A stretch of 64,000 nt of DNA, taken from contig CAMZOI010000001.1 in assembly GCA_947331495.1 (NCBI GenBank), positions 1,488,001 to 1,552,000 of the forward strand. The letters are read 5' to 3'. The notes under the pieces were generated by a model, which made no database searches, had not been told where the DNA came from, and was given only the letters and a program-made list of their open reading frames with translations. Positions within the stretch are counted from its first letter, which is position 1; every line of letters begins with the position of its first letter. The DNA is from Erythrobacteraceae bacterium Alg239-R51. GTDB lineage: Bacteria > Pseudomonadota > Alphaproteobacteria > Sphingomonadales > Sphingomonadaceae. Below, in pieces: positions 44,134 through 52,885 of the stretch. The position numbers and the translations under genes are program-made.

Positions 44134-45540
44134 ATGAGTTTTAAGGGACTGGAGCCGATCGAATATGGCGGCAAGGAAGTCTGGCCGCTTGTCGAAGGTG
44201 GGAAGGGCGTTTCCGCTACCAATCATGAAAGCTCGGGTGCCTGGGCTGCTGCTGGGGGGATCGGCACTGTCAGCGCGGTCAATGCCGACAGCTACGATGC
44301 CGAAGGCAAGATCGTGCCTCAAGTTTACGATGCGCTGACCCGCAAGGAACGTCACGAGCAGCTGATCGGATACGCTATCGACGGGGCCACCGAACAGGTG
44401 AAACGCGCCTATGAAATCGCGAACGGCAAGGGCGCGATCAACATCAACGTGTTGTGGGAAATGGGCGGTGCACAGCAGGTTCTAGAAGGCGTGCTGGAAA
44501 ACACGAAGGGGCTCGTCACCGGGGTGACTTGCGGAGCAGGCATGCCTTACAAGTTGGCCGAGATCGCCCAGCGTTTCAACGTGGTGTATCTGCCGATCAT
44601 CAGTTCGGCCCGCGCTTTTCGCGCCCTGTGGAAACGCAGCTATTCCAAGGTTCCCGACCTGATGGCCGCGGTGGTGTACGAAGATCCCTGGCTCGCTGGC
44701 GGACACAATGGTCTTTCGAATGCCGAAGATCCGCGCGATCCGCAGGACCCGTACCCACGGGTTGCCGCCTTGCGCGAAACCATGCGCAAAGAGGGCGTTT
44801 CGGAAGAAACGGCGATCGTAATGGCCGGGGGCGTGTGGTTCCTGCGCGAATGGAATGACTGGATCGACAATCCCGAGCTGGGCAAGATCATGTTCCAGTT
44901 CGGCACCCGGCCGCTCCTGACGGAAGAGAGCCCCATTCCTCAGGGATGGAAGGACATGCTGCGTACGCTCGACGAGGGCGACGTGCTGTTGCACAAATTT
45001 TCGCCCACCGGGTTTTATTCCTCGGCAGTCAAGAATCCGTTCCTGAATGATCTGATTCATCGATCGGAGCGTCAAATTCCCATCTTCAAGAAGAATGAGG
45101 AAGAGGGCACCGAACCGCTGGCAGACGAGGGCAAGGCCCGCAATTTCTGGGTCAAGCCCGAGGACAAGCCTAAGGCTCGTGAGTGGATGGACAAGGGCTT
45201 TACGGAAGCACTCAAGACACCCGACGGCACCGCAGTTTTCGTAACGCCAGACAGTCGCGACACGATCCGTCAGGATCAGCAGGATTGCATGGGCTGCCTA
45301 TCGCATTGCCAGTTTTCAAGCTGGAAGGATCATGACGACTACACGACCGGTCGTCTTGCCGATCCCCGCAGCTTCTGCATCCAGAAGACCTTGCAGGACA
45401 TCGCTCATGGCGGCGATACGGATGAAAACCTCGCTTTCGCGGGCCATTCGGCATACCGTTTCAAACAGGACCCATTCTACTCGAACAATTTCACGCCTTC
45501 AGTGAAACAGCTGGTCGATCGGATTCTGACCGGAGACTAG
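44134..45540 (+). CDS. Nitronate monooxygenase-like flavoprotein
   Basis: A 468-residue TIM-barrel FMN protein of the nitronate monooxygenase (2-nitropropane dioxygenase) superfamily. Barrel motifs include SSGAWAAAGGIGTVSAVNAD, KGAININVLWEMGGAQQ, LVTGVTCGAGMPYKLAEIAQ and AIVMAGGVWFLREW, and FQFGTRPLLTEESPIPQ is the phosphate site. The C-terminal part is longer than in classical enzymes and carries a Cys cluster in DCMGCLSHCQFSSW (Cys385, 388, 392) with Cys415 in RSFCIQKTLQD, a spacing that could hold an iron-sulfur centre. The substrate is not known. It starts six bases after the methyltransferase stop, so it is in the prfB series. Confidence 0.85.
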   Translation: MSFKGLEPIEYGGKEVWPLVEGGKGVSATNHESSGAWAAAGGIGTVSAVNADSYDAEGKIVPQVYDALTRKERHEQLIGYAIDGATEQVKRAYEIANGKGAININVLWEMGGAQQVLEGVLENTKGLVTGVTCGAGMPYKLAEIAQRFNVVYLPIISSARAFRALWKRSYSKVPDLMAAVVYEDPWLAGGHNGLSNAEDPRDPQDPYPRVAALRETMRKEGVSEETAIVMAGGVWFLREWNDWIDNPELGKIMFQFGTRPLLTEESPIPQGWKDMLRTLDEGDVLLHKFSPTGFYSSAVKNPFLNDLIHRSERQIPIFKKNEEEGTEPLADEGKARNFWVKPEDKPKAREWMDKGFTEALKTPDGTAVFVTPDSRDTIRQDQQDCMGCLSHCQFSSWKDHDDYTTGRLADPRSFCIQKTLQDIAHGGDTDENLAFAGHSAYRFKQDPFYSNNFTPSVKQLVDRILTGD

Positions 45541-45598
45541 GGGCTGTGCGTTTGCTTGATCACCGGTATTTCTGTCACCGTGAGCGCCTGGCGACGGG

Positions 45599-46603
45599 TT
45601 AGTTTAGTCCTGTCAGGACCTGATCAGGCGGGCGGTGGCCGTCAGCCCACATGCGAATGTTGGCGATCACCTTTACGCCCGATTCTTCGCGACCCTCGCG
45701 TGTGGCGCTGCCGATATGCGGAAGTGTCATGACATTTGGGTGACGTATCAACCGCTCGTCAACAAGGGGCTCCTGCGGATACACATCGAGCCCGGCACCA
45801 GTTAGATGACCGCTTTCCAGCGCTTGAACCAACGCATCCTGGTCCAACAGATCGCCGCGCGCTGTGTTAATCAGACTTGCTCCGGGTTTCATTAGGCCGA
45901 TCCGGCGGGCATCAATCATGCCGCGCGTCTGCTTGGTCGCAGGGCAGTGCAGAGTGACGATATCGGCAGCCGCCAGCAGATCGTCCAGCTTCTCGATGTA
46001 AGTGGCGGAAAGCATCCGTTCGATTGCTTCGGGTAACTGCTTGCGGTTGTGGTATGCGATCTGGAGACCGAAGGCTTGCGCCCGGTGTGCCACCGCCTGT
46101 CCGATCCGCCCCATTCCGACAATGCCTAGAACCTTGCCTGCAAGCTTGCTGCCGAGCAGCGCAGTCGGTGTCCATCCCGTCCATTCGCCGCTGCGGATAA
46201 GCTGAACACCTTCACGGACTCTGCGCGGTACGCCTATGATACCGGCCAAAGCGATGTCGGCGGTATCATCGGTAAAGACGCCTGGTGTATTGGTCACGAT
46301 CATCTTTCGCGCTGCGGCAGCATCGAGGGCGATATGTTCGGTCCCGGCTCCGAAATTTGCGATCAGACGGAGGTGTTCCCCCGCTTGCTCGATCATGTCC
46401 GCATCGATGCGATCGGTGACTGTCGGGACAAGCACATCGCAATCATTCATCGCCGCGACGAGCTCGGCACGGCTGAGGGGGACGTCGTCCGTGTTCAGCG
46501 TCACGTCGAACAACTCGCCCATCCGCTGCTCGATGGAAGGAACAAGATGCCGGGTCACGAATACGCGGGCAGGGCGATCGAGGCGTTTTGCGGGCGTTTT
46601 CAT
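45599..46603 (-). CDS. D-isomer-specific 2-hydroxyacid dehydrogenase
   Basis: A 334-residue NAD(P)-dependent dehydrogenase of the glyoxylate/hydroxypyruvate reductase type. The dinucleotide motif is GIVGMGRIGQAVAHRAQAFG, followed by the acidic/neutral turn YHNRKQLPEA. Catalytic Arg lies in INTARGDLLDQDALVQAL, the Glu in DVYPQEPLVDERL, and His in MTLPHIGSATREGREE. It would reduce glyoxylate or hydroxypyruvate, or oxidise the D-hydroxyacid. It is read towards the nitronate-monooxygenase-like gene and divergent from the SH3 protein gene. The exact substrate is undetermined; phosphoglycerate dehydrogenase is less likely as no ACT domain is present. Confidence 0.93.
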   Translation of the reverse strand: MKTPAKRLDRPARVFVTRHLVPSIEQRMGELFDVTLNTDDVPLSRAELVAAMNDCDVLVPTVTDRIDADMIEQAGEHLRLIANFGAGTEHIALDAAAARKMIVTNTPGVFTDDTADIALAGIIGVPRRVREGVQLIRSGEWTGWTPTALLGSKLAGKVLGIVGMGRIGQAVAHRAQAFGLQIAYHNRKQLPEAIERMLSATYIEKLDDLLAAADIVTLHCPATKQTRGMIDARRIGLMKPGASLINTARGDLLDQDALVQALESGHLTGAGLDVYPQEPLVDERLIRHPNVMTLPHIGSATREGREESGVKVIANIRMWADGHRPPDQVLTGLN

Positions 46604-46696
46604 CTGGCCATCGAGCTAGGCGTTGGCAGCGCATTTGGTCAAGCGGCTGATACCAGTCTTGAACGACACGGCGCGTCGACTTATGACCCGCCAATT

Positions 46697-47164
46697 GTGA
46701 CCGTACGCTTTCTTATCCTTCTCTGCATCGCCTTCGTTTACGCACCCTCCGTAGAGGCGCAGGATCGCGAAGTTCCCTACTGGGCAACCATTCGGGCGAG
46801 CGAGCTGAACATGCGCGTCGGACCGAGCGCGGATTACAAGATCGACTGGGTTTATCGCCGCCCAGGCTTGCCTGTTAAGGTCATCCGGATAATGGAAGGG
46901 TGGCGACTTATCGAAGACCCGGACGGTACGCGTGGTTGGGTTGTCGCGCGGTTGCTAAGTCCGGATCGTGGAGCGATCGTCGTTGGCGACGACATTGCCG
47001 ATATCCTCGAAAGTCCGGAGGGTGGCACTCTGGTCAAATGGCGCGTCGAGCCCGGTGTGATCGGGCTTCTCGGCGACTGCGAAGACGATTGGTGCGAGTT
47101 CGCGGTCGGGGAACATGGCGGCTTCATACGTAAGGACAGCCTCTGGGGTGCTGGCGAACCTTGA
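46697..47164 (+). CDS. Exported SH3-domain protein
   Basis: A protein of about 155 residues. From the GTG at 46697 it starts VTVRFLILLCIAFVYAPSVEAQ, a signal peptide ending at VEA. Two SH3b-like repeats follow: WATIRASELNMRVGPSADYK with WRLIEDPDGTRGWVVARLLS, and a second half ending WCEFAVGEHGGFIRKDSLWG. Such proteins bind peptidoglycan or act as periplasmic modules. The longer upstream frame overlaps the dehydrogenase gene and is not protein-like, so the GTG is preferred, though its ribosome site is weak. Two Cys (GDCEDDWCEF) may form a disulfide. Confidence 0.8.
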   Translation: MTVRFLILLCIAFVYAPSVEAQDREVPYWATIRASELNMRVGPSADYKIDWVYRRPGLPVKVIRIMEGWRLIEDPDGTRGWVVARLLSPDRGAIVVGDDIADILESPEGGTLVKWRVEPGVIGLLGDCEDDWCEFAVGEHGGFIRKDSLWGAGEP

Positions 47165-47212
47165 AGCGCGGGCATCAACGAGGTCGCCGCTCCCAAGTGA
47201 AAATCCGGTGTC

Positions 47213-47644
47213 CTATTCTCTCGAAGCCGCTCCGGCACTGGTGTCATTGTCGAGCTTGCGGACCGAAGAGGTGAAATTGCCACCTCGCTCACGTATGTTT
47301 AGGTTATCGTCAGCCGATACCGTACCGCCGTCGTAACAGGATTCCGGATCGCTCCCTTCCGGATCGAAGCACATTTGCTGCCCGTCCTGATACCAGCTTC
47401 CTCGTTCATTCACGGTCCCGTCGGCAGCGGTATCGATATAGGTTCCGTCGCTATTGATGGTCTGGCGAATGACGGTGCCGTCGGACGTCGTCACCTCGTA
47501 GGTTCCGGTCACGTCGCTAGCTGCAGCGGTGTCAGTCGCAGAAGCGTCGAGCGCCCGGGGGTCGGCTTCCGTATTGTCGGCTTCCCCTGATCCGCACGCG
47601 GCCAGAGCGCTGCCGACGAACACGGCAAGGATTATTCGTTTCAT
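47213..47644 (-). CDS. Small lipoprotein of unknown function
   Basis: A 143-residue predicted lipoprotein, MKRIILAVFVGSALAACGSG, with a clear lipobox (LAAC). The mature part is acidic and Thr/Asp-rich, with VTGTYEVTTSDGTVIRQTIN and GTYIDTAADGTVNERGSWYQ, then CFDPEGSDPESCYDGG, a beta-type pattern. Sphingomonads often carry several such secreted, calycin-like small lipoproteins; the function is unknown. It lies 22 bases downstream of the thiolase gene on the same strand and converges with the SH3 protein gene. Confidence 0.88.
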   Translation of the reverse strand: MKRIILAVFVGSALAACGSGEADNTEADPRALDASATDTAAASDVTGTYEVTTSDGTVIRQTINSDGTYIDTAADGTVNERGSWYQDGQQMCFDPEGSDPESCYDGGTVSADDNLNIRERGGNFTSSVRKLDNDTSAGAASRE

Positions 47645-47666
47645 CGCGTTTCTCCGGTCGGTGCCA

Positions 47667-48863
47667 TCAAACCATCTCGACCGCGATTGCTGTTGCTTCG
47701 CCGCCACCGATGCAGAGGCTTGCAATGCCGCGTTTCTTGCCTTGCTGCTTGAGCGCATTGAGCAGGGTGACGATGATACGGGTTCCGCTGGCGCCGATTG
47801 GATGTCCCAGCGCAGTACCGCCACCATTGATGTTGATCCTGTCGTGCGGGATGCCGATGTCGCGCATCGCGAACATGGCGACGCAGGCGAAAGCTTCATT
47901 CACTTCCCAGAGGTCGACATCTTCGGCTTTCCAGTTGGCCTGATCGAGCGCTTTCTCGATCGCGCCGATGGGTGCGACGGTGAATTTGGCGGGCTCCTGC
48001 GCATGCGCGGCCATCGCGACGATCCTGGCGACCGGTTTCTGACCATTGTCCATGGCGACGCTTTCGCGGGTCAGCACGACTGCGGCGGCGCCATCGGAGA
48101 TCGAGGAAGAGGTCGCTGCGGTGATCGTGCCATCCTTGGCGAATGCCGGGCGCAGGGTGGGTATCTTGTCCGGCTTGCCCTTGCCGGGCTGTTCGTCGGT
48201 ATCGACGGTTACGTCACCCGTGCGGGTCGGAACGGTCACGGGGACAACCTCGTCGGCGAAGGCGCCGTTTTCGATTGCTGCGTTCGCGCGCCGCAAACTC
48301 TCGATGGAATAGTCATCCATGTCATCGCGCGTCATCTGATATTCGTCGGCGGTTTCCTGCGCGAAAGTTCCCATCGCGCGACCTTCCTCGTAGGCGTCTT
48401 CCAGTCCGTCGAGGAACATGTGGTCATACGTAGTATCGTGACCCAGACGCGCGCCAGACCGATGCTTCTTAAGTAAGTAAGGCGCGTTGGTCATGCTCTC
48501 CATCCCGCCGGCAACCACATAGTCGATCGTGCCGCTGGCGAGGGCTTCGGCGCCCATGATGACAGTCTGCATACCGCTACCGCAGACCTTGTTGACGGTG
48601 GTTGCCTGTACGGATTTCGGGAGGCCTGCCTTGATGCTCGCTTGGCGGGCGGGGGCTTGCCCAAGCCCTGCCGGAAGGACGCAGCCCATATAGGTTCGGT
48701 CGAAGTCTTCGACCGGTACGCTCGAACGCTCGACTGCAGCCTTGACCGCCGTTGCGCCGAGATCGGTAGCCGACACGCCGGCCAGCGCGCCCTGCATGCC
48801 GCCCATAGGGGTCCGGGCGTAGGACAGAATGACGACGGGATCGGATGCGCTGAACTGGGTCAT
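47667..48863 (-). CDS. Acetyl-CoA C-acyltransferase (thiolase)
   Basis: A 398-residue thiolase II/beta-ketothiolase that condenses or cleaves acyl-CoA units. The acylated Cys is in VNKVCGSGMQTVIMG, the active-site His in GGGTALGHPIGASGTRI, and the second Cys in ASLCIGGGEATAIAVE. The ATG at 48861-48863 starts MTQFSASDPVVILSYARTPM, the usual N-terminus. Biosynthetic acetoacetyl-CoA thiolase (PhaA/AtoB-type) is favoured over FadA because of the NEAFA and GGG motifs, but no pha genes are adjacent. It is divergent from the aldehyde dehydrogenase gene with a 99-base gap. Confidence 0.94.
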   Translation of the reverse strand: MTQFSASDPVVILSYARTPMGGMQGALAGVSATDLGATAVKAAVERSSVPVEDFDRTYMGCVLPAGLGQAPARQASIKAGLPKSVQATTVNKVCGSGMQTVIMGAEALASGTIDYVVAGGMESMTNAPYLLKKHRSGARLGHDTTYDHMFLDGLEDAYEEGRAMGTFAQETADEYQMTRDDMDDYSIESLRRANAAIENGAFADEVVPVTVPTRTGDVTVDTDEQPGKGKPDKIPTLRPAFAKDGTITAATSSSISDGAAAVVLTRESVAMDNGQKPVARIVAMAAHAQEPAKFTVAPIGAIEKALDQANWKAEDVDLWEVNEAFACVAMFAMRDIGIPHDRININGGGTALGHPIGASGTRIIVTLLNALKQQGKKRGIASLCIGGGEATAIAVEMV

Positions 48864-48928
48864 GCTTGTGCTGGTCCTTATGTTCTGAGATAGGTTTCTC
48901 GACAAAACGAGTTGTGCATCCGGTGTAG

Positions 48929-48943
48929 TGGTGCGCTGCACCA
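48929..48943. promoter_or_regulatory. Palindrome in the thiolase/aldehyde dehydrogenase gap
   Basis: TGGTGC (48929-48934) and GCACCA (48938-48943) form a perfect six-base inverted repeat around GCT. It sits about 20 bases before the aldehyde dehydrogenase ATG, in a divergent promoter region, where it could be a regulator-binding site. No regulator gene is beside it. Confidence 0.35.
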
Positions 48944-48962
48944 ATTTCAAACGGAGAGAGCG

Positions 48963-50393
48963 ATGGCGGACGACCGTACAAGCGAAATGCAAGGAATTCT
49001 GCGCAAACAGCGCGCGGCACATAATCAGATGCGTCCCGAGCCGATGGCCCTGCGCAAGGACCGGATCGAACGCGCGATGCGCCTCCTCAAGGAACATAGC
49101 GAGGATCTCTGCAAGGTGATGAACGCCGATTTCGGCAACCGTTCACCGCACCAGTCGATGATCACCGACATCGCCGGTACAGTAAATTTCGGAAAATACT
49201 GTCTCAAGCACATGGACAAGTGGGCAAAGCACGAGAAACGCTCGGTCCAGTTCCCTCTCGGCTTGCTTGGTGCGAAAGCCGAACTGCGGTACGAACCCAA
49301 GGGCGTTGTCGGTATCCTCAGTCCGTGGAATTTTCCGGTCAACCTGACCTTCGGGCCGTTGATGCAGGTATTCGCCGCCGGAAACCGCGCAATGATCAAG
49401 CCGAGCGAATTTACCGAGAAGACCAGTCTGATGATGAAGGAACTGGTCGAGGAATACTTCACACCCGACGAATGCGCGGTATTTACGGGCGGGCCAGAGG
49501 TCGCGGCGGCATTCAGCGAATTGCCGTTTGACCACCTGGTCTTCACGGGCTCCACGGCGACCGGGCGCAAGGTCATGGAAGCTGCGTCGAAGAACCTCGT
49601 GCCGGTTACGCTCGAACTTGGGGGCAAATCACCCGTATTTCTTGGCGAAAGTGCTGATTTTGCCAAGGCAGGGGAAAGGATTGCGCTGGGCAAGATGATG
49701 AATGCCGGGCAGATCTGCCTTGCTCCTGATTATCTTTATGTCCCGGAAAGCAAGCAGGACGAGGCCATCCACGGCGTGTGGCAGGGCACCGCCAATATGT
49801 ACCCCAAGCTTCGTGAGAACGAGGATTACGCCAGCATCGTCACCGATCGCCACTTCGAGCGGCTGCAGGAAATGGTTGCCGATGCACGAGACAAGGGCGC
49901 CGAGGTGATAGAGGTCAATCCGGGCAACGAAGACTTCTCGAACACGAATGCGCGGAAGATGCCGCTGACTATCCTCAAGGGTGTGACCGAGGATATGAAA
50001 GCTATGCAGGAAGAGATTTTCGGACCGGTCCTTCCGGTCAAGACCTACGGCCACATCGATGAAGCGATCGACTACGTCAACGAGAACGACCGCCCCCTGG
50101 GCTTGTACTATTTCGGCTCGGACAGCGACGAGCGCGAGAAGGTCCTGTCCCGCACCATCAGCGGCGGCGTAACCGTTAATGACGTGATCTTTCATGTCTC
50201 AATGGAGGATTTGCCCTTTGGTGGCGTTGGTCCCAGCGGTATGGGCAGCTATCACGGTGTTGAAGGATTCCGCGAATTCAGCCATGCTCGCAGTATATAC
50301 ACTCAGCCCAAGATCGATGTCGCCAAGCTGGGCGGGTTCAAGCCGCCCTATGGCGCCACGACCGAGAAGGCCGTGAAGTCGATGATGAAATAG
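48963..50393 (+). CDS. calB: Coniferyl aldehyde dehydrogenase
   Basis: A 476-residue aldehyde dehydrogenase closest to the class-3/coniferyl-aldehyde type, which oxidises coniferyl or other aldehydes with NAD(P). The catalytic Glu is in PVTLELGGKSPVFLGES and the nucleophilic Cys in MMNAGQICLAPDYLYVPE; the EEIFGPVLPVKTYGHIDEA and ENDRPLGLYYFGSDSDE segments fit the subfamily, as does the late GGVGPSGMGSYHGVEGFREF. The C-terminal hydrophobic anchor seen in eukaryotic class 3 enzymes is absent. GGAGAGAG precedes the ATG. The substrate assignment rests on similarity only. Confidence 0.88.
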   Translation: MADDRTSEMQGILRKQRAAHNQMRPEPMALRKDRIERAMRLLKEHSEDLCKVMNADFGNRSPHQSMITDIAGTVNFGKYCLKHMDKWAKHEKRSVQFPLGLLGAKAELRYEPKGVVGILSPWNFPVNLTFGPLMQVFAAGNRAMIKPSEFTEKTSLMMKELVEEYFTPDECAVFTGGPEVAAAFSELPFDHLVFTGSTATGRKVMEAASKNLVPVTLELGGKSPVFLGESADFAKAGERIALGKMMNAGQICLAPDYLYVPESKQDEAIHGVWQGTANMYPKLRENEDYASIVTDRHFERLQEMVADARDKGAEVIEVNPGNEDFSNTNARKMPLTILKGVTEDMKAMQEEIFGPVLPVKTYGHIDEAIDYVNENDRPLGLYYFGSDSDEREKVLSRTISGGVTVNDVIFHVSMEDLPFGGVGPSGMGSYHGVEGFREFSHARSIYTQPKIDVAKLGGFKPPYGATTEKAVKSMMK

Positions 50394-50404
50394 TCTGCGC
50401 GGAT

Positions 50405-50438
50405 GGTGCAAGGATTGCGCGATTCGCGCCCTTGCACC
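50405..50438. terminator. Strong hairpin between calB and the nuo operon
   Basis: GGTGCAAGG (50405-50413) pairs perfectly with CCTTGCACC (50430-50438), and the inner GCGCG/CGCGC (around ATT) extends the stem. It begins about 12 bases after the aldehyde dehydrogenase stop. No U-tract follows, so termination may need another factor; it still separates the two transcripts. The remaining 55 bases to nuoA must carry the nuo promoter or it lies further upstream. Confidence 0.55.
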
Positions 50439-50493
50439 AGTCCGGCCGGGAGCCTAGAGGCGTGCACGAACCCGAACCCAACCGGAATCCCAC

Positions 50494-50868
50494 GTGGTCG
50501 ATCTCGAACAATATCTTCCTATCCTGATTTTCCTGTTCATTGCCGCGGGCTTGTCGGCGCTGTTCGTCTTTCTTCCAATGGGTGTGTCCCGGCTTACCGG
50601 CGCGCATAATCCCGATGCAGAAAAGCTGAGCGAATACGAGTGCGGATTTCCGGCTTTCGAAGATCCGCGCAGTCAGTTCGACGTGAAGTTCTATCTCGTG
50701 GCGATCAGCTTCCTGCTGTTCGATCTGGAAGCCGCTTTTCTTTTTCCGTGGGCTGTCAGTCTTGAATTTACAGGATGGACTGGCTGGATCGGCATGATGA
50801 TCTTTCTCGGCATTCTGGCCGTCGGTCTCGCTTACGAGTGGAAAATGGGGGCGTTGGATTGGGAGTAG
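50494..50868 (+). CDS. nuoA: NADH-quinone oxidoreductase subunit A
   Basis: A 124-residue membrane subunit of complex I, near the quinone site at the junction of the two arms. Three hydrophobic helices are visible ([40 protein letters not shown] and [19 protein letters not shown]). The family motif [20 protein letters not shown] with its conserved Cys loop is present. The GTG at 50494 is the start ([11 protein letters not shown]). It opens the nuo series; the next gene, nuoB, overlaps its end by ten bases. Confidence 0.96.
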   Translation: MVDLEQYLPILIFLFIAAGLSALFVFLPMGVSRLTGAHNPDAEKLSEYECGFPAFEDPRSQFDVKFYLVAISFLLFDLEAAFLFPWAVSLEFTGWTGWIGMMIFLGILAVGLAYEWKMGALDWE

Positions 50869-51476
50869 ATCGCACCAAAGACAATCAGCCGCGCGTCGAT
50901 CACTATCATCCGCTCACGGCTGATCACAACCAGGCCCTGCACGACAATCCGACCGCGCAGCCGGGTGAGTTACGTCATCCGGACGGGGATTATTTCAGCG
51001 CGCTTGAGACCGAAGTGAATGACAAGGGTTTCCTCGTCACCAGCACCGAGGAGCTCTTCCAGTGGGCGCGTACCGGCAGCCTGTGGTGGATGACCTTCGG
51101 CCTCGCATGCTGCGCGGTCGAGATGATCCATGTCAACATGCCGCGCTACGATATGGAGCGGTTCGGCGTGGCACCGCGCGCATCCCCGCGCCAGAGCGAC
51201 GTCATGATCGTCGCAGGTACGCTCTGTAACAAGATGGCGCCGGCTCTGCGCAAGGTCTATGACCAGATGTCGGATCCCAAATATGTGATAAGCATGGGCA
51301 GTTGCGCCAATGGCGGCGGATACTACCATTACAGCTATTCGGTTGTGCGTGGGTGCGATCGGATCGTGCCGGTGGACATCTATGTGCCCGGTTGCCCGCC
51401 GACCGCCGAAGCGCTGCTTTACGGCGTGATGCAGTTGCAGCGTAAAATTCGCCGCGTCGGCACGATCGAGAGGTAA
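50859..51476 (+). CDS. nuoB: NADH-quinone oxidoreductase subunit B
   Basis: A protein of about 205 residues carrying the N2 iron-sulfur cluster, the last electron relay before ubiquinone. The N2 ligands are the paired Cys in [16 protein letters not shown], Cys in [14 protein letters not shown], and Cys in [14 protein letters not shown] and [14 protein letters not shown]. The N-terminal 55 residues ([20 protein letters not shown]) are a longer, polar extension than E. coli has. No ATG fits; the TTG at 50859 (reading LGVDRTKD) follows GGGGGC and is preferred, with a GTG at 50838 as alternative. Confidence 0.94.
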   Translation: MGVDRTKDNQPRVDHYHPLTADHNQALHDNPTAQPGELRHPDGDYFSALETEVNDKGFLVTSTEELFQWARTGSLWWMTFGLACCAVEMIHVNMPRYDMERFGVAPRASPRQSDVMIVAGTLCNKMAPALRKVYDQMSDPKYVISMGSCANGGGYYHYSYSVVRGCDRIVPVDIYVPGCPPTAEALLYGVMQLQRKIRRVGTIER

Positions 51477-51482
51477 GGGGCG

Positions 51483-52346
51483 ATGGCCGTTCTTCATCCT
51501 GCCCCCCGCTTCACTTTGATCGAGGGTTTGAAAAGCACGCTCACAGACACGTTGGGCGACTGGCTGATTGAAGCGCATGAGGAGCACGGCGAGTTGCTAC
51601 TCACCGTCAAGCGCGACAATATCGAGGATGCGTTACGGACCCTGCGTGACAATCACAATTACCAGCAACTGATGGAAATCGCAGGGGTGGACTACCCCAG
51701 CCGGGCCGAACGGTTCGAAGTGGTTTACATGCTTTTGTCGGTCACCAAGAACAGCCGGATCATGGTCAAATGTTCGGCTTCCGAGGACACCCCTGTGCCG
51801 ACGGTAACGACCTTGTGGCCCAATGCGGGCTGGCTCGAGCGTGAAGTGTTCGACATGTATGGCGTGTTGTTCGCAGGTAACACGGACCTACGCCGCATTC
51901 TTACCGATTACGGTTTCGAGGGACATCCCTTCCGCAAGGACTTTCCGCTGACCGGTTATCACGAGTTGCGCTATTCAGAGGACGAAAAGCGTGTCGTGTA
52001 CGAACCGGTCGAGCTGGCCCAGGATCTGCGCCAGTTCGACTTTATGAGCCCATGGGAAGGCGCGGACTATGTGCTTCCCGGCGACGAAAAGGCCGACATC
52101 CCCCCGGTCGACGAACCGACGACGACGGAAAGTCCCAAGCAGACCGGAGCGGGTGCCAAGACCGACAAGCACGCTGCCGAGAAGGTTAGTGCTGGCGCGC
52201 CGGCAGAAGAGGAATCGGACAAGGATGCACCGCCCCCCGACCCCACCGAAGATCGCGAAGATCGTGCCAAGCGAAAGGGCAAGACTACCGATACTGCCAA
52301 GGCGACGCAGCCGAAGAAAGGCGATATCAAGGAGACGGACGCATGA
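51483..52346 (+). CDS. nuoC: NADH-quinone oxidoreductase subunit C with extended tail
   Basis: A 287-residue NuoC (30 kDa/NuoCD N-terminal type), a hydrophilic arm subunit without cofactors. The core covers residues 1-200, with MEIAGVDYPSRAERFEVVYM, WLEREVFDMYGVLFAGNTDL and RRILTDYGFEGHPFRKDFPL. After YVLPGDEK at 200 the final 87 residues are a polar, Lys/Glu/Asp/Pro/Ala-rich tail (DREDRAKRKGKTTDTAKATQ), which is not part of the conserved fold. It starts six bases after nuoB and its stop overlaps the ATG of the lipoprotein gene. The tail could bind another subunit or be merely disordered. Confidence 0.94.
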   Translation: MAVLHPAPRFTLIEGLKSTLTDTLGDWLIEAHEEHGELLLTVKRDNIEDALRTLRDNHNYQQLMEIAGVDYPSRAERFEVVYMLLSVTKNSRIMVKCSASEDTPVPTVTTLWPNAGWLEREVFDMYGVLFAGNTDLRRILTDYGFEGHPFRKDFPLTGYHELRYSEDEKRVVYEPVELAQDLRQFDFMSPWEGADYVLPGDEKADIPPVDEPTTTESPKQTGAGAKTDKHAAEKVSAGAPAEEESDKDAPPPDPTEDREDRAKRKGKTTDTAKATQPKKGDIKETDA

Positions 52347-52885
52347 CGCGTTTTCTCGTGCTTTCTCTCGGTACCATCGCGCTCGCCGCTTGCTCGTCCG
52401 AACCGGTTGAGCAGGAAAGTGCCGACGATTTCGCGAACCGCATCGGTGGCGGCGAGCAGCGGGCCGGACTTGCTCCTTCGCAGCCAGATCCTGACGCGCC
52501 CAATACCGCCAGTGAGGCGCCGCCTTCCGGAGCTGACCTCACATCGCTGCAAAAGCTCGGCGATGTTGGCGGTGTGGACCTGGGTCCGCGCGAGGGTGGG
52601 TGCACCATGATGGTTGGACAGGAAGAGATGCTGATCGCCGCTGGTATGCGCGATGTGGACATGCCCGCCAAGGCGGTGGTGCGGGTCGGGGACGGATTGA
52701 CCATGCTCGATAGCGGGCCAGGCGGCCTGCAGTCGATCAAGAACGGGACCACGTTCTCCGGCGAAGGCTTCACCGTTCGCGTGAACCCTGCCGCAGGCGT
52801 TGGCCAGAGCCGCCTTGCGAATCTCGTTGTGACCGACGCGGCGGGCGCATCGCAAAGCTACAAGGGAAGGTGGATCTGCGCATGA
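52343..52885 (+). CDS. Predicted lipoprotein inside the nuo operon
   Basis: A 180-residue hypothetical protein lying between nuoC and nuoD, with the start overlapping the nuoC stop and the end overlapping nuo[21 protein letters not shown] is a lipoprotein signal with lipobox (LAAC). The mature part is first Pro/Gln/Asp-rich (residues 24-60), then a small domain ([40 protein letters not shown]) ending in SYKGRWICA. It is not a known complex I subunit. The tight overlaps on both sides indicate co-translation, not a stray insertion. Its role is unknown. Confidence 0.85.
   Translation: MTRFLVLSLGTIALAACSSEPVEQESADDFANRIGGGEQRAGLAPSQPDPDAPNTASEAPPSGADLTSLQKLGDVGGVDLGPREGGCTMMVGQEEMLIAAGMRDVDMPAKAVVRVGDGLTMLDSGPGGLQSIKNGTTFSGEGFTVRVNPAAGVGQSRLANLVVTDAAGASQSYKGRWICA

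Noticed and set aside
46334-46696. Longer upstream start for the SH3 protein
   Set aside because: The extra part is antisense to the hydroxyacid dehydrogenase gene and would bury the signal peptide.
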